The notes under the pieces: model-generated
Told to the model about the DNA's origin: nothing
What the model saw: only the letters and a program-made list of their open reading frames with translations
Database searches by the model: none
Assembly (NCBI GenBank): GCA_033026295.1
Contig: CM065185.1
Coordinates: 7,564,001 to 7,628,000 of the forward strand
Source of the DNA: Channa striata
Lineage: Eukaryota > Chordata > Actinopteri > Anabantiformes > Channidae
DNA: 64,000 nucleotides
Direction of reading: 5' to 3'
Position numbers and translations under genes: made by a program
In this document: one piece after another, positions 63,628 through 64,000 of the stretch
Numbering within the stretch: the first letter of the stretch is position 1
How the letters are laid out: every line of letters starts with the position of its first letter

Positions 63628-64000
63628 TTCTAGTAGACCTGGTCGTATAGTACGGACGGGTAGCGACGAGGGACAACAAAAGCGGACTTCTGGAAGGGGA
63701 AAGATACGGTGGAAACGGAAACGGAGCGCCAGCGAAAAATGACCGTGGAATTTGAAAAGTTACTTCCGGTTTAGTGTTTAATTTAAAGTAAAAGCACGAA
63801 CGTCTCTTGAATTTAGTAGGTGTGTTTAATTACTAGCGTTAAATAAAGGACCAAACAACATACACACAACTAATGTTTCAATTAGTTTCGTTGTCTTTAT
63901 CAACAACGTGTTTATGTAAGTCTCTTGATTGTGTTTTTTATATTTGCAATGGATTTGAAAAGGCTGCACCTACGGATCTACGTCGTCAATGTGACTGTGT
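63628..64000 (-). promoter_or_regulatory. rnf126 5' UTR and promoter flank
   Basis: A CpG-containing flank upstream of the start codon. ACTTCCGG at 63762-63769 (CCGGAAGT on the minus strand) is a strong ETS/GABPA motif about 135 nt from the ATG, typical of housekeeping promoters. The transcription start cannot be fixed. Confidence 0.5.

Overview
The window reads as an AT-rich vertebrate nuclear genome, almost certainly a ray-finned (teleost) fish. Genes are broken by GT-AG introns, spacers are large, CA/GT and other microsatellites are frequent, and there are decayed LINE and Tc1/mariner copies plus several short interspersed repeats of types common in teleosts. There are no operons, CRISPR arrays or prokaryotic features.

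Three protein-coding genes are certain, all on the minus strand. (1) A SPIN1-like spindlin, a triple Tudor-like histone-mark reader of 239 aa in 4 coding exons (5150-7723). Its upstream flank at 8504-8746 carries three ZNF143/THAP11-like promoter motifs. (2) hcn2, the hyperpolarization-activated cyclic-nucleotide-gated channel, in 8 coding exons (31483-55654) over about 24 kb. (3) rnf126, a C4 zinc-finger plus RING E3 ubiquitin ligase of 311 aa when read in register, in 9 coding exons (59411-63627). From memory, hcn2 and rnf126 are also close neighbours on human 19p13.3, which supports both calls.

Two coding exons have a one-base register break. hcn2 exon 8 has one base too many near 31985-31990, where the conserved tail ending in SNL moves to another frame. 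rnf126 exon 1 has one T too few in a homopolymer at 63582-63588, inside the first zinc-finger codon pair. Everything else in both genes is intact, so homopolymer errors in the assembly are the simplest explanation, but real lesions are not excluded.

Layout: 1-5149 is spacer with three old repeats and an RFX/NF-Y-like palindrome pair at 1042-1117; 5150-8750 is spindlin and its promoter; 8750-31482 is a long spacer with LINE relics, microsatellites, a perfect 18-bp hairpin and one weakly supported unknown plus-strand gene (21713-24220); 31483-55672 is hcn2; 55673-59410 is spacer with a palindromic CTCF-like site; 59411-63627 is rnf126 with a dead Tc1 copy in an intron; 63628-64000 is its promoter flank. 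The three genes do not form a pathway: they cover chromatin reading, membrane excitability and protein quality control. I found no clear new biological system.
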